A stretch of 64,000 bases of DNA from Streptomyces odontomachi (lineage in GTDB: Bacteria > Actinomycetota > Actinomycetes > Streptomycetales > Streptomycetaceae): positions 62,001-126,000 of the forward strand of contig NZ_JAMJWG010000011.1 of NCBI RefSeq assembly GCF_024435355.1. Direction: 5' to 3'. The translations under genes were made by a program, and so were the position numbers. Of the stretch, positions 9,190-17,388 are shown piece by piece. The notes under the pieces were generated by a model. The model saw only the letters and a program-made list of their open reading frames with translations, had not been told where the DNA came from and made no database searches. Numbering within the stretch: the first letter of the stretch is position 1; each line of letters starts with the position of its first letter.

Positions 9190-10034
9190 AGTTCGTCAGC
9201 GCCGAGTGCGAGCCGTAGTCGGACGGTGCCCGACTGGATTGCGTGAGCCTGTTTCGACAAAACTGCGGTGATCGCGTGACGGGTATGAACCGTTGTCCCG
9301 CGGCAGCTCGGCCGAGGTAAGGCCGGCTGCCGCTCGGCTGTCCGGGGGTGAGCGCTCGGCCCCTCAACGGGCGGAGCGGTGGTCACGCGTCAGTCTCCGG
9401 TGCAAGCCCCGCCGCCAGGCCTGTGCGGTGGGTTTCGACGACCGAATGGGTTTCGCCGGTGCCCGGCGCAGGTGCTGTAGCCGACGCCGGCGTGGTTGTC
9501 TTCGACTTCGCGCCGCCGGTTGCGCACGACCGAGCAGGAGGCCGGAACCTCTACGGGCGACACGGGGTTGTGGTCTAACCGGCGCGCAGCCGGCTCGGCA
9601 AGGGATCGGTAGTGGGCCTCGTTTCCCACGTTCTGGAAGGCCCGTAAGGCTCGCACCTGCGCAGACTGCACGACATCCCGGTAGGCGTCACGTGTCCCCG
9701 AAGAACCTGCCGGTTCGGCGGCCTAGTAGGGGACAGCAGTCACGGCGTGTGCGGTCCCATGTCCGTGAGAGATGGTTAGGACACCCCTGACCTATGTAGA
9801 TGATCCTATAGAGGCTCTCGGCGGGGGATGTGGGGTATGGGAACGGCGGAAACCGTTCAGCAACCAGCTGGTGATCCAGACGGTCGTTCGGTCGAACCGG
9901 TAAACGGCCTGCGTATGGCCGCGGGACCGAGTCCCGCCAGGAATGAGCCCCACTACATCCGCGCACCGGACTTCCTCGTGTTTGCTGAGGTCAGGGGTAG
10001 CGCGGACCACGGACCGGCTGCCAGGCACGACTGA
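9190..10034. other. 845-base gene-free stretch after the toxin operon
   Basis: No open frame here has convincing coding character on either strand. It contains a strong hairpin at 9300-9333 (listed separately) and several G/C-rich inverted segments. It separates the convergent toxin operon and restriction gene and may be debris from earlier insertions. Confidence 0.4.
9300..9333. terminator. Strong stem-loop downstream of the toxin-immunity operon
   Basis: GCGGCAGC pairs with GCTGCCGC and, after one bulged T, CGGCC pairs with GGCCG around the loop GAGGTAA, so 13 pairs form. There is no U-tract, but many Streptomyces terminators lack one. It lies about 110 bases after the immunity gene. Confidence 0.45.
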
Positions 10035-13000
10035 TCAAATTGGGCCGCGACGCCGCCGGCTGCGTGAGCCGGGTCGCACGGGCAGGTGGGGCTTGGGCAG
10101 CGCAGTACTCGGCGAGTCGTTCGGGAGAGGCAGTGGGCCGACGGGACCTGGTGGTCGGCCGTCGACTGATTCCATACCGGGCAGAAATGCGCAGTCAGGG
10201 CCGGTGTGGGCGCGTTTGGCACGCTCAGGTACCGGCAGGATGCGGCGCCGGGTCAGTTCTGCAACATCGATCAGGGGTGCCGCGACGACGCGATTGAGTA
10301 GCTCTTTCTGCTGTGGTTCCAAAGCAGTGAGGTGGCTGAGCACGGCAAGGACTTCGATGAGCTCCCGGCTCCAGTCGTGCTCCCAATGCTGGGAGCGTTC
10401 GCGGTCCAGTTCGCTGGTGACTTTTCCTGTGGTGCGATCACTGCGGTATGCGAGCCAACTGTCGAGTAGGTTGCGCCCGCCGGTGGTGTAGCCGCGCATG
10501 CGTGGCGTTACTCCAGTGAAGATGCCGCCCTCAATGACCAGGTGCTCGCGTTCGCTGTCGTAGGTCATGGTGGACGGAAGTCTGTCGGGCGCAACTTCTC
10601 GGGCGTACATGATCTCGGGGTTTATGCGTCGCCACCAATTTGATGTGCCTGCAGGACGGCGATCGCCGGGGTTGATGCAGCGTTTGCCGAAGGTGGATGC
10701 CCAAAGAATATGGCGACCCAGACTGATGGCCTCATGCCAGAGACCGCCATCTGCGGTCAGGGGAAGGCGTATGCCGAGGGAGTTGAGGTCATCTGCGTAG
10801 CGCTCGGTGAAGGCGGGGTGGGCGGCAACGGCGGCAATGTAGCAGAGCAGGTCCTCCGGGAAGACTTCTGGAAGACCGTAAGAGTTGGCGAGGTGGTGTA
10901 ACAGTCCTGGGGCGATGTTGGGAGTGCGGTCGGGGTGCAGCATCGGTAAGACGCGGCCGCCGTTTCCATTGAAGTAGTGCACGTCGGGGATGATGGCTGT
11001 AAACAGCAGTGCCGGGCCGGTCTGTAGGCGTTGGGCGTGCTGTTCGACGATGAAGACCTGGTCGTCCAGGGCAGCGTGCCACAGTTCGGGGCGAGAGAAG
11101 TCAATGACGCGACCGTCGGGTATGAGCCACTGGCGGTCCAGAGCTCTGCGGGCGATGCGTACCGGAACAGGACACGAGCCGCGTTCTTCACCGAGAAGGG
11201 TCGGTGGGTGAGGATGGCCGGGGAGCTGGACGGCTTCCCTGTTCAGGGCGCGGTCGCGGGTCTCTTTGAACAACGCCTGCTTCGTGGCGGGGTCACGTTC
11301 CTCGATGAGACGGTCCCAGCGTCGGCGCAATGTGGCCTTGGATGGGCTGATGACCCAGTTCCGGTTGGTGGTAACGCCAGGTTTGTACCACGGCACGAGG
11401 TCGGTGATGGCGGGAAAGGAGTCCCAGTCGCTGCTGGATGTGGGCGTGAACGGGGCGTATTCGGCGCTGCGAGCGGTATGCCAGCCGGGACCGCTGATGT
11501 GTAGACGGTGCAGTTGCTGTTCTTTGTCTTGGCGGGTGCCCTGGACGGTCATGTAGTGGACAGGGGCCAGTTCGTCCTGCCGCTCACCTTGTCTGCGGAC
11601 GAAGATGGCGATGGCTAATTCTTGCTGGACTCCGGGGAAGAACCGGCTGTTGAGCGGTGGTCTTTTGGTTTCGGGCGTGAGGTCGATGATCCAGCCCTCG
11701 GTGCAGGCGCGCCGCAAGTAGGAACGCATGCCCTGGAAGCCGGCACCGCGGATAAATCCAGCTGTGCTGACGAAGCAGACGACGCCGTGGCGGTGGTCGT
11801 CGTGCTGGTCGAAGACCTTGTGAGTGGCCCAGCGCCAGAAATAGGTGCACAGGCTTTTCAGCTTGTTCTCGTACACGCCTGCCGCACCGCGTAGCCGGAA
11901 GGCGTCCAAGGGTGGGGCACCACGGCCCGGCGAGCCCTTTTCGATCCACCCGCCTTGGCCCTCTGCCTGTTCGCGGTGAGGAGGGTTGCCGATGACGACG
12001 GTGATACGTCCGTCGCGCTGGATGGTGCCGGCTGCTTCGGCGTCATCCCGTAAAGGCCCCCATAAGGCGCCGTAGCGGTCGAAGAGCTTGTTGGGTCGCC
12101 ATGGGTCGGCGAGTGTGTCCGCCAGGTGCAGGCGCATGTCGTGCAGCCGGACGCGGGCATTGAGATGGCGCAGCATCTGCCCGACGCGCATCTGGGCCAC
12201 GGCAAAGGCGCCCATCTGCTTCTCGAAGCCAATCAGCCGACCAGCGATCTCCTGTACGGATTCGGCACGGAAGCCGTCGTTGCCTCCCTCGGACTGCTTG
12301 CGTGCGACGAGGTCGATGATGCCAGTGAGGAAGGTGCCGGTGCCCATGGCCGGGTCGATGATGGACACACTGGGGTCGGCGAAGCCGTCCGGGCAATCCA
12401 GCGTGGCGGCCAGTACCTCGTCTACAAGGCGGACCATCTCTGTCATCAGTGGGGCGGGGGTGTAATACGTGCCGGAGTCCTTACGCAGGTCGGCGTCGTA
12501 CTCCTGCAAGAAGTGCTCGTAAAGATGGACATGGAAGCCGGGCTCGCTGGCCAGGGCACTTCTCCAGTCGATGGCGTCGATAACGCGGACGAGCATGTCA
12601 AGACTGTCACGGAATTCTCCCTCGACCTGGTCAGTGAGGATCTGCAGGGCGCGGCCCATGACGGAATGCTCCGCTCCCAACCGCCTACCTATCTCGTGCA
12701 GGCTCATACCGGCCAGCACCTTGTCGTCGCCTTCGGCGGCGTCGGAGCTGGCGAGCAGGAGGGCGAAGGTAACGGACTGGGCGTAGCGATCGGCAAAGGC
12801 CGTGCGTTTGTCTCGGTCGTCGGTGGTGGGAAAGAGGTCGACTTCGAGAGTGGAGGCCAGGTCGGTGAAGGGGCGCTGGTGCCGTGGGAGGTTGGATTCG
12901 GCGTCGAGGCGGTCGTGCACTGCATCACGTAGAAGAGTGCACAGAGGGGCTACCTGAGTCACCACCTCCCGCATCGACGTTAGAGGATGCGGCTGCCAGA

Positions 13001-13499
13001 TGAAGAACGCGGTAAGCATCGCTTCGAATGCGGCCTCGCCAGCATTCGACAGACGTAATCGGGATCCGGCTGTGCGTAGATCGCCTTCGAGGTGGATGCT
13101 GTCGCCATGCTGTCGGCCTGAGCGATACATGATCCACGTCTGGCCGTTGGTGTAGATCAAGTTGGGGAGCTTTGCCATGCCCTCCCATTGACGACGGTCG
13201 CGCTGATTTAGCCCGCCAGGATGGATCACACTTTTCTCCGGGCTCTTCAGCTCGACGTAGCCGACGATGTTGCGGGGCGATTTCCCGATTCGCACTGCCA
13301 GATCAGGGCGGATCCGGTGCGCGGTAACCGCAACCTCGGCATGCAAGATGGCCTGCAACCTCAACACGGCCGCCGCGTCGACTAGAAGCGTCTCCACTGC
13401 CCGGCGTATCGCGGCTTCTTTCTGCCCATGCAATAACGCCTGCTTACAGGTCGCACCGAACTCGCTGACGATCCGCCGAAACGCTTCCCTGCGCTGCAT
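10035..13499 (-). CDS. Restriction-modification fusion (type IIG/ISP-like adenine methyltransferase)
   Basis: About 1154 residues. The N-terminal 120 residues hold a likely nuclease core, DLAVRIGKSPRN followed by YVELKSP (a D...ExK pattern). The middle has an N6-adenine methyltransferase: the TYYTPAPL lead-in, SAM motif DPAMGTGTF, and catalytic motif VIGNPPHRE in place of the usual NPPY. The C-terminal part, with PWYKPGVTTNRNW, HYFNGNGGRVLP and GLPEVFPEDLLCYIAAVAAHP, matches the target-recognition region of type ISP enzymes as I know it. No helicase motifs are visible, unlike full type ISP translocases (about 1500-1600 residues). I use the ATG at 13499 with GGGGGC upstream; an in-frame start at 13538 is possible. 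Codon 22 is TTA. No neighbouring R-M partner is seen. Confidence 0.82.
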   Translation of the reverse strand: MQRREAFRRIVSEFGATCKQALLHGQKEAAIRRAVETLLVDAAAVLRLQAILHAEVAVTAHRIRPDLAVRIGKSPRNIVGYVELKSPEKSVIHPGGLNQRDRRQWEGMAKLPNLIYTNGQTWIMYRSGRQHGDSIHLEGDLRTAGSRLRLSNAGEAAFEAMLTAFFIWQPHPLTSMREVVTQVAPLCTLLRDAVHDRLDAESNLPRHQRPFTDLASTLEVDLFPTTDDRDKRTAFADRYAQSVTFALLLASSDAAEGDDKVLAGMSLHEIGRRLGAEHSVMGRALQILTDQVEGEFRDSLDMLVRVIDAIDWRSALASEPGFHVHLYEHFLQEYDADLRKDSGTYYTPAPLMTEMVRLVDEVLAATLDCPDGFADPSVSIIDPAMGTGTFLTGIIDLVARKQSEGGNDGFRAESVQEIAGRLIGFEKQMGAFAVAQMRVGQMLRHLNARVRLHDMRLHLADTLADPWRPNKLFDRYGALWGPLRDDAEAAGTIQRDGRITVVIGNPPHREQAEGQGGWIEKGSPGRGAPPLDAFRLRGAAGVYENKLKSLCTYFWRWATHKVFDQHDDHRHGVVCFVSTAGFIRGAGFQGMRSYLRRACTEGWIIDLTPETKRPPLNSRFFPGVQQELAIAIFVRRQGERQDELAPVHYMTVQGTRQDKEQQLHRLHISGPGWHTARSAEYAPFTPTSSSDWDSFPAITDLVPWYKPGVTTNRNWVISPSKATLRRRWDRLIEERDPATKQALFKETRDRALNREAVQLPGHPHPPTLLGEERGSCPVPVRIARRALDRQWLIPDGRVIDFSRPELWHAALDDQVFIVEQHAQRLQTGPALLFTAIIPDVHYFNGNGGRVLPMLHPDRTPNIAPGLLHHLANSYGLPEVFPEDLLCYIAAVAAHPAFTERYADDLNSLGIRLPLTADGGLWHEAISLGRHILWASTFGKRCINPGDRRPAGTSNWWRRINPEIMYAREVAPDRLPSTMTYDSEREHLVIEGGIFTGVTPRMRGYTTGGRNLLDSWLAYRSDRTTGKVTSELDRERSQHWEHDWSRELIEVLAVLSHLTALEPQQKELLNRVVAAPLIDVAELTRRRILPVPERAKRAHTGPDCAFLPGMESVDGRPPGPVGPLPLPNDSPSTALPKPHLPVRPGSRSRRRRGPI

Positions 13500-13777
13500 G
13501 CTGCCCCCGATGCCGGCACGTACCCGCATCCGCCTCAACCCACGGTAAACAAGGCAGCACCCACCGTCGAGAGAGGCATCTCAGCCACGGCTAAGAACTA
13601 TCGGAGCAGCCGCGGCGGGTGATTCATCGACGGTGCGCCAGCTTCAACGGCACGTGTTCGACGACTGTAGGCATGGCTGAAGACATGCGGTAGGGATGGC
13701 CCCTGTCGGTCGTGCACCCTCCACTGCCAATCGCTGTTCGTCTTAAGATCACTACTCTGCGTACGAGGGAGCGTGGC

Positions 13778-14062
13778 ATGACAGCCGGTGGATCAGCGTC
13801 GCGGCGGGCGCAGGAGGCGCGGCGGCAGGAGCGGTTGCTTAGGGAGCAGTGGCAGGTGGCCCGGCAGCAGGCACGCCGTTGGGAAGCCGCCGGTGACGGC
13901 GAACGCAGGGTCGCCGCCCAGATGTTGGTTCTCACGGCGCGCGGGTGGCGCTTACTGGTTGACCGCAGGTGGCCGGGAACGCGCGCGGCCAACGTGGACA
14001 TGCTGTTCGTCGGTCCCGGCGGTGTGTTCGTCATCGACGTCAAGAACTGGCGCTCTGGACCG
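13778..14062 (+). pseudogene. NERD-domain protein, truncated
   Basis: The frame from the ATG at 13778 (GAGGGA upstream) encodes a charged coiled-coil-like leader rich in Arg/Gln, then the beginning of a NERD (nuclease-related) domain: GDGERRVAAQML, RAANVDMLFVGPGG and VFVIDVKNWR, where the D and DxK residues belong to the proposed active site. Right after KNWR the similarity stops, and the frame runs on into DNA that encodes, in another frame, the tail of an integrase. The rest of the NERD domain is missing, so I call it a remnant joined to foreign sequence. A TTA codon is present in GWRLLVD. Confidence 0.65.
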
Positions 14063-14063
14063 G

Positions 14064-14165
14064 AGCCGGTACGCGAAGTGCCTGGACGGGCGCCAGGACG
14101 TGGCCAACCGGCGAGTAGAGCAGCTGCTCGGCGACGACGAACACGACGAGGAAGGGGAGACGTAA
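14064..14165 (+). pseudogene. C-terminal tail of a tyrosine integrase
   Basis: This fragment reads SRYAKCLDGRQDVANRRVE and ends with an acidic DDEHDEEGET before TAA. It matches the tail of the integrase remnant at 2344-2424 (SRYAKCIDGRQEVANNRIE), including the nucleophilic Tyr region, but differs enough to come from a different integrase. All upstream parts of the gene have been replaced by the NERD fragment. It points at the tRNA-Arg gene 230 bases away. Confidence 0.7.
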
Positions 14166-14332
14166 AGGTTCCACGACCCATCTGCGACCCACCTGCGGCC
14201 CTCGGTAATCTATCCCGGGGGTCGCTTTATGCGTGCCACTTGACCAGCGAAAACGGCTGGGATTCCATCCCGCGAATACGCCGCGGATGCTGACAACGGG
14301 CCGCCTCCAGCCGCATTCGGCTGCGCATACGC

Positions 14333-14401
14333 GAAGACCCCGCACCCAGCGAAGTTGCTGATGGCGGGGTCTTTGGACACCTCATCCAAGGTGCCCCCGG
14401 C
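14333..14401. repeat. Candidate attachment-site block, right copy, overlapping tRNA-Arg 3' end
   Basis: It has the same layout as 3266-3332: a GAAGACCCCG...CGGGGTCTTTGG hairpin, a second short hairpin, and GGTGCCCCCGGC. Here the last bases are the tRNA acceptor end, so this would be the regenerated site at the tRNA gene. Confidence 0.45.
14334..14373 (-). terminator. Terminator of the tRNA-Arg gene
   Basis: AAGACCCCG pairs with CGGGGTCTT. It lies 18 bases beyond the 3' end of the tRNA gene, reading on the minus strand, where a tRNA terminator is expected. Confidence 0.6.
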
Positions 14402-14463
14402 AGGATTCGAACCTGCGCACACGGCTCCGGAGGCCGTTGCTCTATCCCCTGAGCTACGGGGGC
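14392..14463 (-). tRNA. tRNA-Arg (anticodon CCG)
   Basis: Read on the minus strand, a 7-bp acceptor stem GCCCCCG/CGGGGGC, a D arm with AGCTCAGGGGATAGAG, an anticodon stem ACGGC/GCCGT with loop CTCCGGA, and a T arm with GGTTCGAATCC form a complete cloverleaf of 72 bases. The anticodon is CCG, which reads CGG arginine codons. No CCA is encoded. It is the anchor of the accessory region to its left; tRNA-Arg genes are known targets of actinobacterial integrative elements. Confidence 0.95.
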
Positions 14464-14983
14464 GTGTCCGGCGCGGTTTCGCGCTGACGGGTAGAACCCT
14501 ACCAGCTCTGTCGGGGTGTTCATGAACGGGTTTTGCGGGGCGTGGAGGGCCTTGGAGACGGTTCCCGCAGCACGGGGTGCGGGGGCTGGGCCTGCGGGTC
14601 CCTTGATCCGGTTGAGGTTGAGGTTGAGGTTGAGGGTGCGGCCGTGGTTACCGCGTCCTGGTCGGTTGCCCTGACCGGTCACCGGGCACCACCGGGCGCT
14701 GGCCGGAGTCCGGGCTCCACCTCGCCCTCCGCCTCGTCCACGTGGGCCACCCGGATCCACCTCGCGCACCGCTCCGCCCAGGCGGGCCACCCGGAACCAC
14801 CCCGCCCCCGCTCCGCCCAGGCGGCGCCCGAAGCCACCCCACCCCCACCCCCGCCCTGCCCAGGCGAGCCCCCGGATCCACCCCTCCTCCGCCCAGCCGG
14901 CCACCCGGATCCACCCCCACCCCCCGCATCCCCCACCCGGGGCAGAAGTAGGGAAAACCCGGACGTGGCTACCCCGGTCGACC
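14464..14983. other. Low-complexity intergenic region between tRNA-Arg and the core genes
   Basis: No supportable gene. The hexamer GTTGAG occurs four times in a row at 14611-14634, and degenerate about 40-bp proline-codon-like repeats fill 14741-14925. Open frames here are low-complexity artefacts. Confidence 0.5.
14741..14925. repeat. Degenerate tandem repeats, about 40 bp units
   Basis: Each unit begins GGCCACCCGGATCCACC or a variant and most end CTCCGCCCAGGC; about four and a half units of 33-43 bases follow one another. The variation in unit length suggests slippage-driven change. Confidence 0.6.
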
Positions 14984-14996
14984 TAGGCTCGACTTG
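14984..14996 (+). promoter_or_regulatory. Leaderless -10 element of the response-regulator gene
   Basis: TAGGCT at 14984-14989 ends six bases before the GTG start. A transcript would begin at or next to the start codon, and no ribosome site is visible, so the mRNA is probably leaderless. I see no clear -35 box. Confidence 0.5.
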
Positions 14997-15685
14997 TGCC
15001 GCGGGCGTCTGGGCGGGTGCTTGTTGTGGACGACAACAAGGTCATCCGGCAACTGATCAGGGTCATTCTCGAATCGGAAGGGTTCGAGGTCGTGACCGCT
15101 GCTGACGGTGCCGAGTGTCTTGAGGTGGTTCACCAGGTGCAGCCCGACATGATCACCCTCGATGTGGTCATGCCTCGGCTTGACGGGCTGCGCACCGCCG
15201 CCCTCCTCCGTGCGGACCCGCGTACGCGAGCGCTGCCGCTGCTGATCGTCAGCGGCTGCACTCCGCAGGAAGTGGACAGCGGCTGCGAAGTCGCCGTGGA
15301 CGGCTACCTCGCCAAACCGTTCGAGCCCGCTGAGCTGGTGCGTTTCGTGCGGCGGTTGCTGGAGCGAGGGTCCGAGGAAGTGTCGGCCGCCCGGCATCGC
15401 CCCGCGAAGCTCGGTGGGCTCGGCGCTGAGGCTCTTGGCCAGCGCAGTGACCTCGGCCAGCGCAGTGACCTCGACCACTGCCGCGACCTCGGCCAGCGCA
15501 GTGACCTCGGTGGGCTTGGAGAGGTCGGTGACCAGGGTGAGCGTGATGAGCGAGCTGACCCTGGCGACCCCGAGCAGCCGGCGACGGGCGGCCCGGCCGG
15601 GGCGGGGCAGGCCGGGCGTGGTGCGCCGGGTTCCCCCCGCCCTCCGGGAGAGGCCGAGCGTGCGGCCTGGAGGAGTGGAGCTTAG
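14996..15685 (+). CDS. Response-regulator receiver protein with repetitive C-terminal tail
   Basis: A 229-residue protein. Residues 6-125 are a CheY-like receiver domain: VLVVDDNKVIRQ with the acidic pair, the phospho-acceptor Asp in ITLDVVMPRLDG, Ser in LLIVSGC and the Lys in YLAKPFEP. There is no DNA-binding or enzymatic output domain. The C-terminal 90 residues are low-complexity and include repeats of LGQRSDLG from an 18-bp DNA repeat. It may act by protein-protein contact. The tail may vary between strains. The GTG start coincides with a leaderless promoter. A cognate kinase is not adjacent. Confidence 0.85.
   Translation: MPRASGRVLVVDDNKVIRQLIRVILESEGFEVVTAADGAECLEVVHQVQPDMITLDVVMPRLDGLRTAALLRADPRTRALPLLIVSGCTPQEVDSGCEVAVDGYLAKPFEPAELVRFVRRLLERGSEEVSAARHRPAKLGGLGAEALGQRSDLGQRSDLDHCRDLGQRSDLGGLGEVGDQGERDERADPGDPEQPATGGPAGAGQAGRGAPGSPRPPGEAERAAWRSGA
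15434..15505 (+). repeat. 18-bp tandem repeat inside the response-regulator gene
   Basis: Four consecutive 18-base units, three near-identical (CTCGGCCAGCGCAGTGAC) and one diverged (15470-15487). The unit keeps the reading frame and encodes six residues each, so copy-number change would only lengthen or shorten the tail. Confidence 0.75.
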
Positions 15686-15783
15686 GGCGAGGGCGAGCGG
15701 CTGTTTGTCTCCGTCTCGCGTCGCGGCGGCGCTCGTCATTCCGGCATCCGAAACTGGTTCGCCTTCCCCTTACCGCTCTCCCA

Positions 15784-15796
15784 TACGCTGGTGCCG
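15784..15796 (+). promoter_or_regulatory. Leaderless -10 element of the ArgRS-like gene
   Basis: TACGCT at 15784-15789 ends six bases before the GTG start at 15796, the same geometry as in the gene just upstream. No ribosome site is present. Confidence 0.5.
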
Positions 15797-17127
15797 TGAC
15801 CCCCGTCGAACTCTCCCGTACCGTGCAGCACGCCGTGCGTCGTGCTGTCGACGAAGGGGAGCTGAGCGTAGGCGTGCCTGAACGGGTCGTGGTCGAAAGG
15901 CCCAGGCCCGGTGGGTGCGGGGACTACGCGACCGGGGTCGCCCTCCAGCTTGCTCGGCCCGCGGGCCGGCCTCCCCGGCAGGTCGCCGAGGTGCTGCGGC
16001 GACGGCTGCTGACCACCCCAGGGGTCGCCGGGATCGAGATCACGGGGCCCGGGTTCCTCAACATCTCGCTCGACGGGCAGGGGCAGGTCGTCGCGCTGGT
16101 GCGGGAGATCCTGCGTTGCGGTCCGGCGTACGGGCACCTGGAGCGGCCGGGGAGCGGGGTGCGTGATGCTGGTCACAGCAGTGCCACGCTGCATCTGCGT
16201 ATCGCCCCCGGTGTCCGCGCCGCCGTCGTCGCCGACTCCGTCGCACTGATCCTGCGGTCCCAAGGGGTGACTGGACGGCTCCGTTACGAGGACGTGGCCG
16301 GGCCCGATCCGGCCTGGGCGGCGCTCGGAGTCGTCACCGTCCGTCACCCGGACGACGCCGGCCGCCCCAGTGACAGGAACAGCACTAGCAGTGACAGCAA
16401 CAGCGCTAGCGAGGGCAACAGCGGCAGCGACGTCGCCCCCGCGCCCCCCGGCACCGTCGTCCTCATCCGTCCCACCCCCGCCCCCGCCGACCCCCTCCCG
16501 CTCGGTCGGGACGCAGGGCGGTGGGCGCTGTTGCTACCCGCGGCGCACGATCGGCCGCGGATCGGTGCCGAGCACCTGGCGCAGCGTGAGGACAACCCGC
16601 TCTTCCGGGTCCGGTACGCGCACGCCCGAACCCGTGCCCTGCTGCGCAACGCCGCCGACCTGGGCTTCAGCCCCGTCCCCGGCGACCCCGAGCCGATCGT
16701 GACGACGACCCGTTGCTCCGATTCGACGACGACCCGTTCTTCCGATTCCGTGACCGACGGACCGGACGACGGCCAAAGCGCCCCAGCTGGCCCAGCCGGA
16801 GATGCCGCCCCAGCCGGCATCGCCCGCCCGGGCAACCCGGCCGCACCGCCCCTCACCCCCCTCTCCACCGCCCTGGCCGACTACCCCGTGGCCCTGGCCG
16901 CCGCAGCCCGGCACCGGGCGCCCGATCGGCTCGCGCGGCACCTCATCCGTGTCGCCGACGCCTTCCTGTGGTTTCAGGGGTTCCAGGAAACGGTCCCGAT
17001 CCTGCCGCGGGGGGACGAGAAACCCTCGGCCGCCCACCGTGCCCGGCTCGCCCTCGCCGAAGCCACCGGGACGGTGCTGGCCGGCGGCCTGGCCCTGCTC
17101 GGCATCGATGCACCTGACCACATCTGA
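15796..17127 (+). CDS. ArgRS-like protein without a catalytic domain (DALR anticodon-binding)
   Basis: A 443-residue protein built from the two ends of an arginyl-tRNA synthetase. Residues 40-95 match the N-terminal D-loop-recognition domain (GDYATGVALQLAR, ITGPGFLNISL). The last 180 residues match the DALR anticodon-binding domain (NPLFRVRYAHARTRALL, ADAFLWFQGFQ, LALLGIDAPDHI). The ATP-binding Rossmann core with HIGH and KMSKS motifs is absent; low-complexity linkers rich in Ser, Asp, Ala and Pro lie between the parts. It cannot aminoacylate but could still bind tRNA. It lies directly upstream of lysA, and I recall the same neighbour in other Streptomyces. A true argS must be elsewhere. Confidence 0.85.
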   Translation: MTPVELSRTVQHAVRRAVDEGELSVGVPERVVVERPRPGGCGDYATGVALQLARPAGRPPRQVAEVLRRRLLTTPGVAGIEITGPGFLNISLDGQGQVVALVREILRCGPAYGHLERPGSGVRDAGHSSATLHLRIAPGVRAAVVADSVALILRSQGVTGRLRYEDVAGPDPAWAALGVVTVRHPDDAGRPSDRNSTSSDSNSASEGNSGSDVAPAPPGTVVLIRPTPAPADPLPLGRDAGRWALLLPAAHDRPRIGAEHLAQREDNPLFRVRYAHARTRALLRNAADLGFSPVPGDPEPIVTTTRCSDSTTTRSSDSVTDGPDDGQSAPAGPAGDAAPAGIARPGNPAAPPLTPLSTALADYPVALAAAARHRAPDRLARHLIRVADAFLWFQGFQETVPILPRGDEKPSAAHRARLALAEATGTVLAGGLALLGIDAPDHI

Positions 17128-17388
17128 ACACCCCGGACCGTCCGGTCTGCTGCGTCGGTAGTCGGTTGCCGAACCCGACGGGCACCGGCGCGGGTCCACC
17201 GACCTACCGAGCGCCGGTGTGCCGACCCACCCACACCGGAACCCGTCTCACCGCCCCCGAGCCTGCCTACCAACCACTCGCCACCGACCACTCGCCACGA
17301 GCCACTCACCACCAACCACCCCGCGACCCACCACCCACCACCCATCACCCCCACCAACCACCACCACCCAAGAAAGACCCCACACCCC

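Noticed and set aside
9240..9720. Possible group II intron remnant (phrases such as GGTGCAAGCCCC with several hairpins)
   Set aside because: No domain V/VI pattern, no reverse transcriptase fragment and no GUGCG-type 5' end that I can confirm.
14533..15105. 190-residue open frame before the response regulator
   Set aside because: Made of low-complexity Pro repeats from the degenerate tandem repeats and overlaps the leaderless promoter.
17128..17388. Lysine riboswitch upstream of lysA
   Set aside because: The region consists of CCAC/CAAC simple repeats and lacks the conserved L-box helices.
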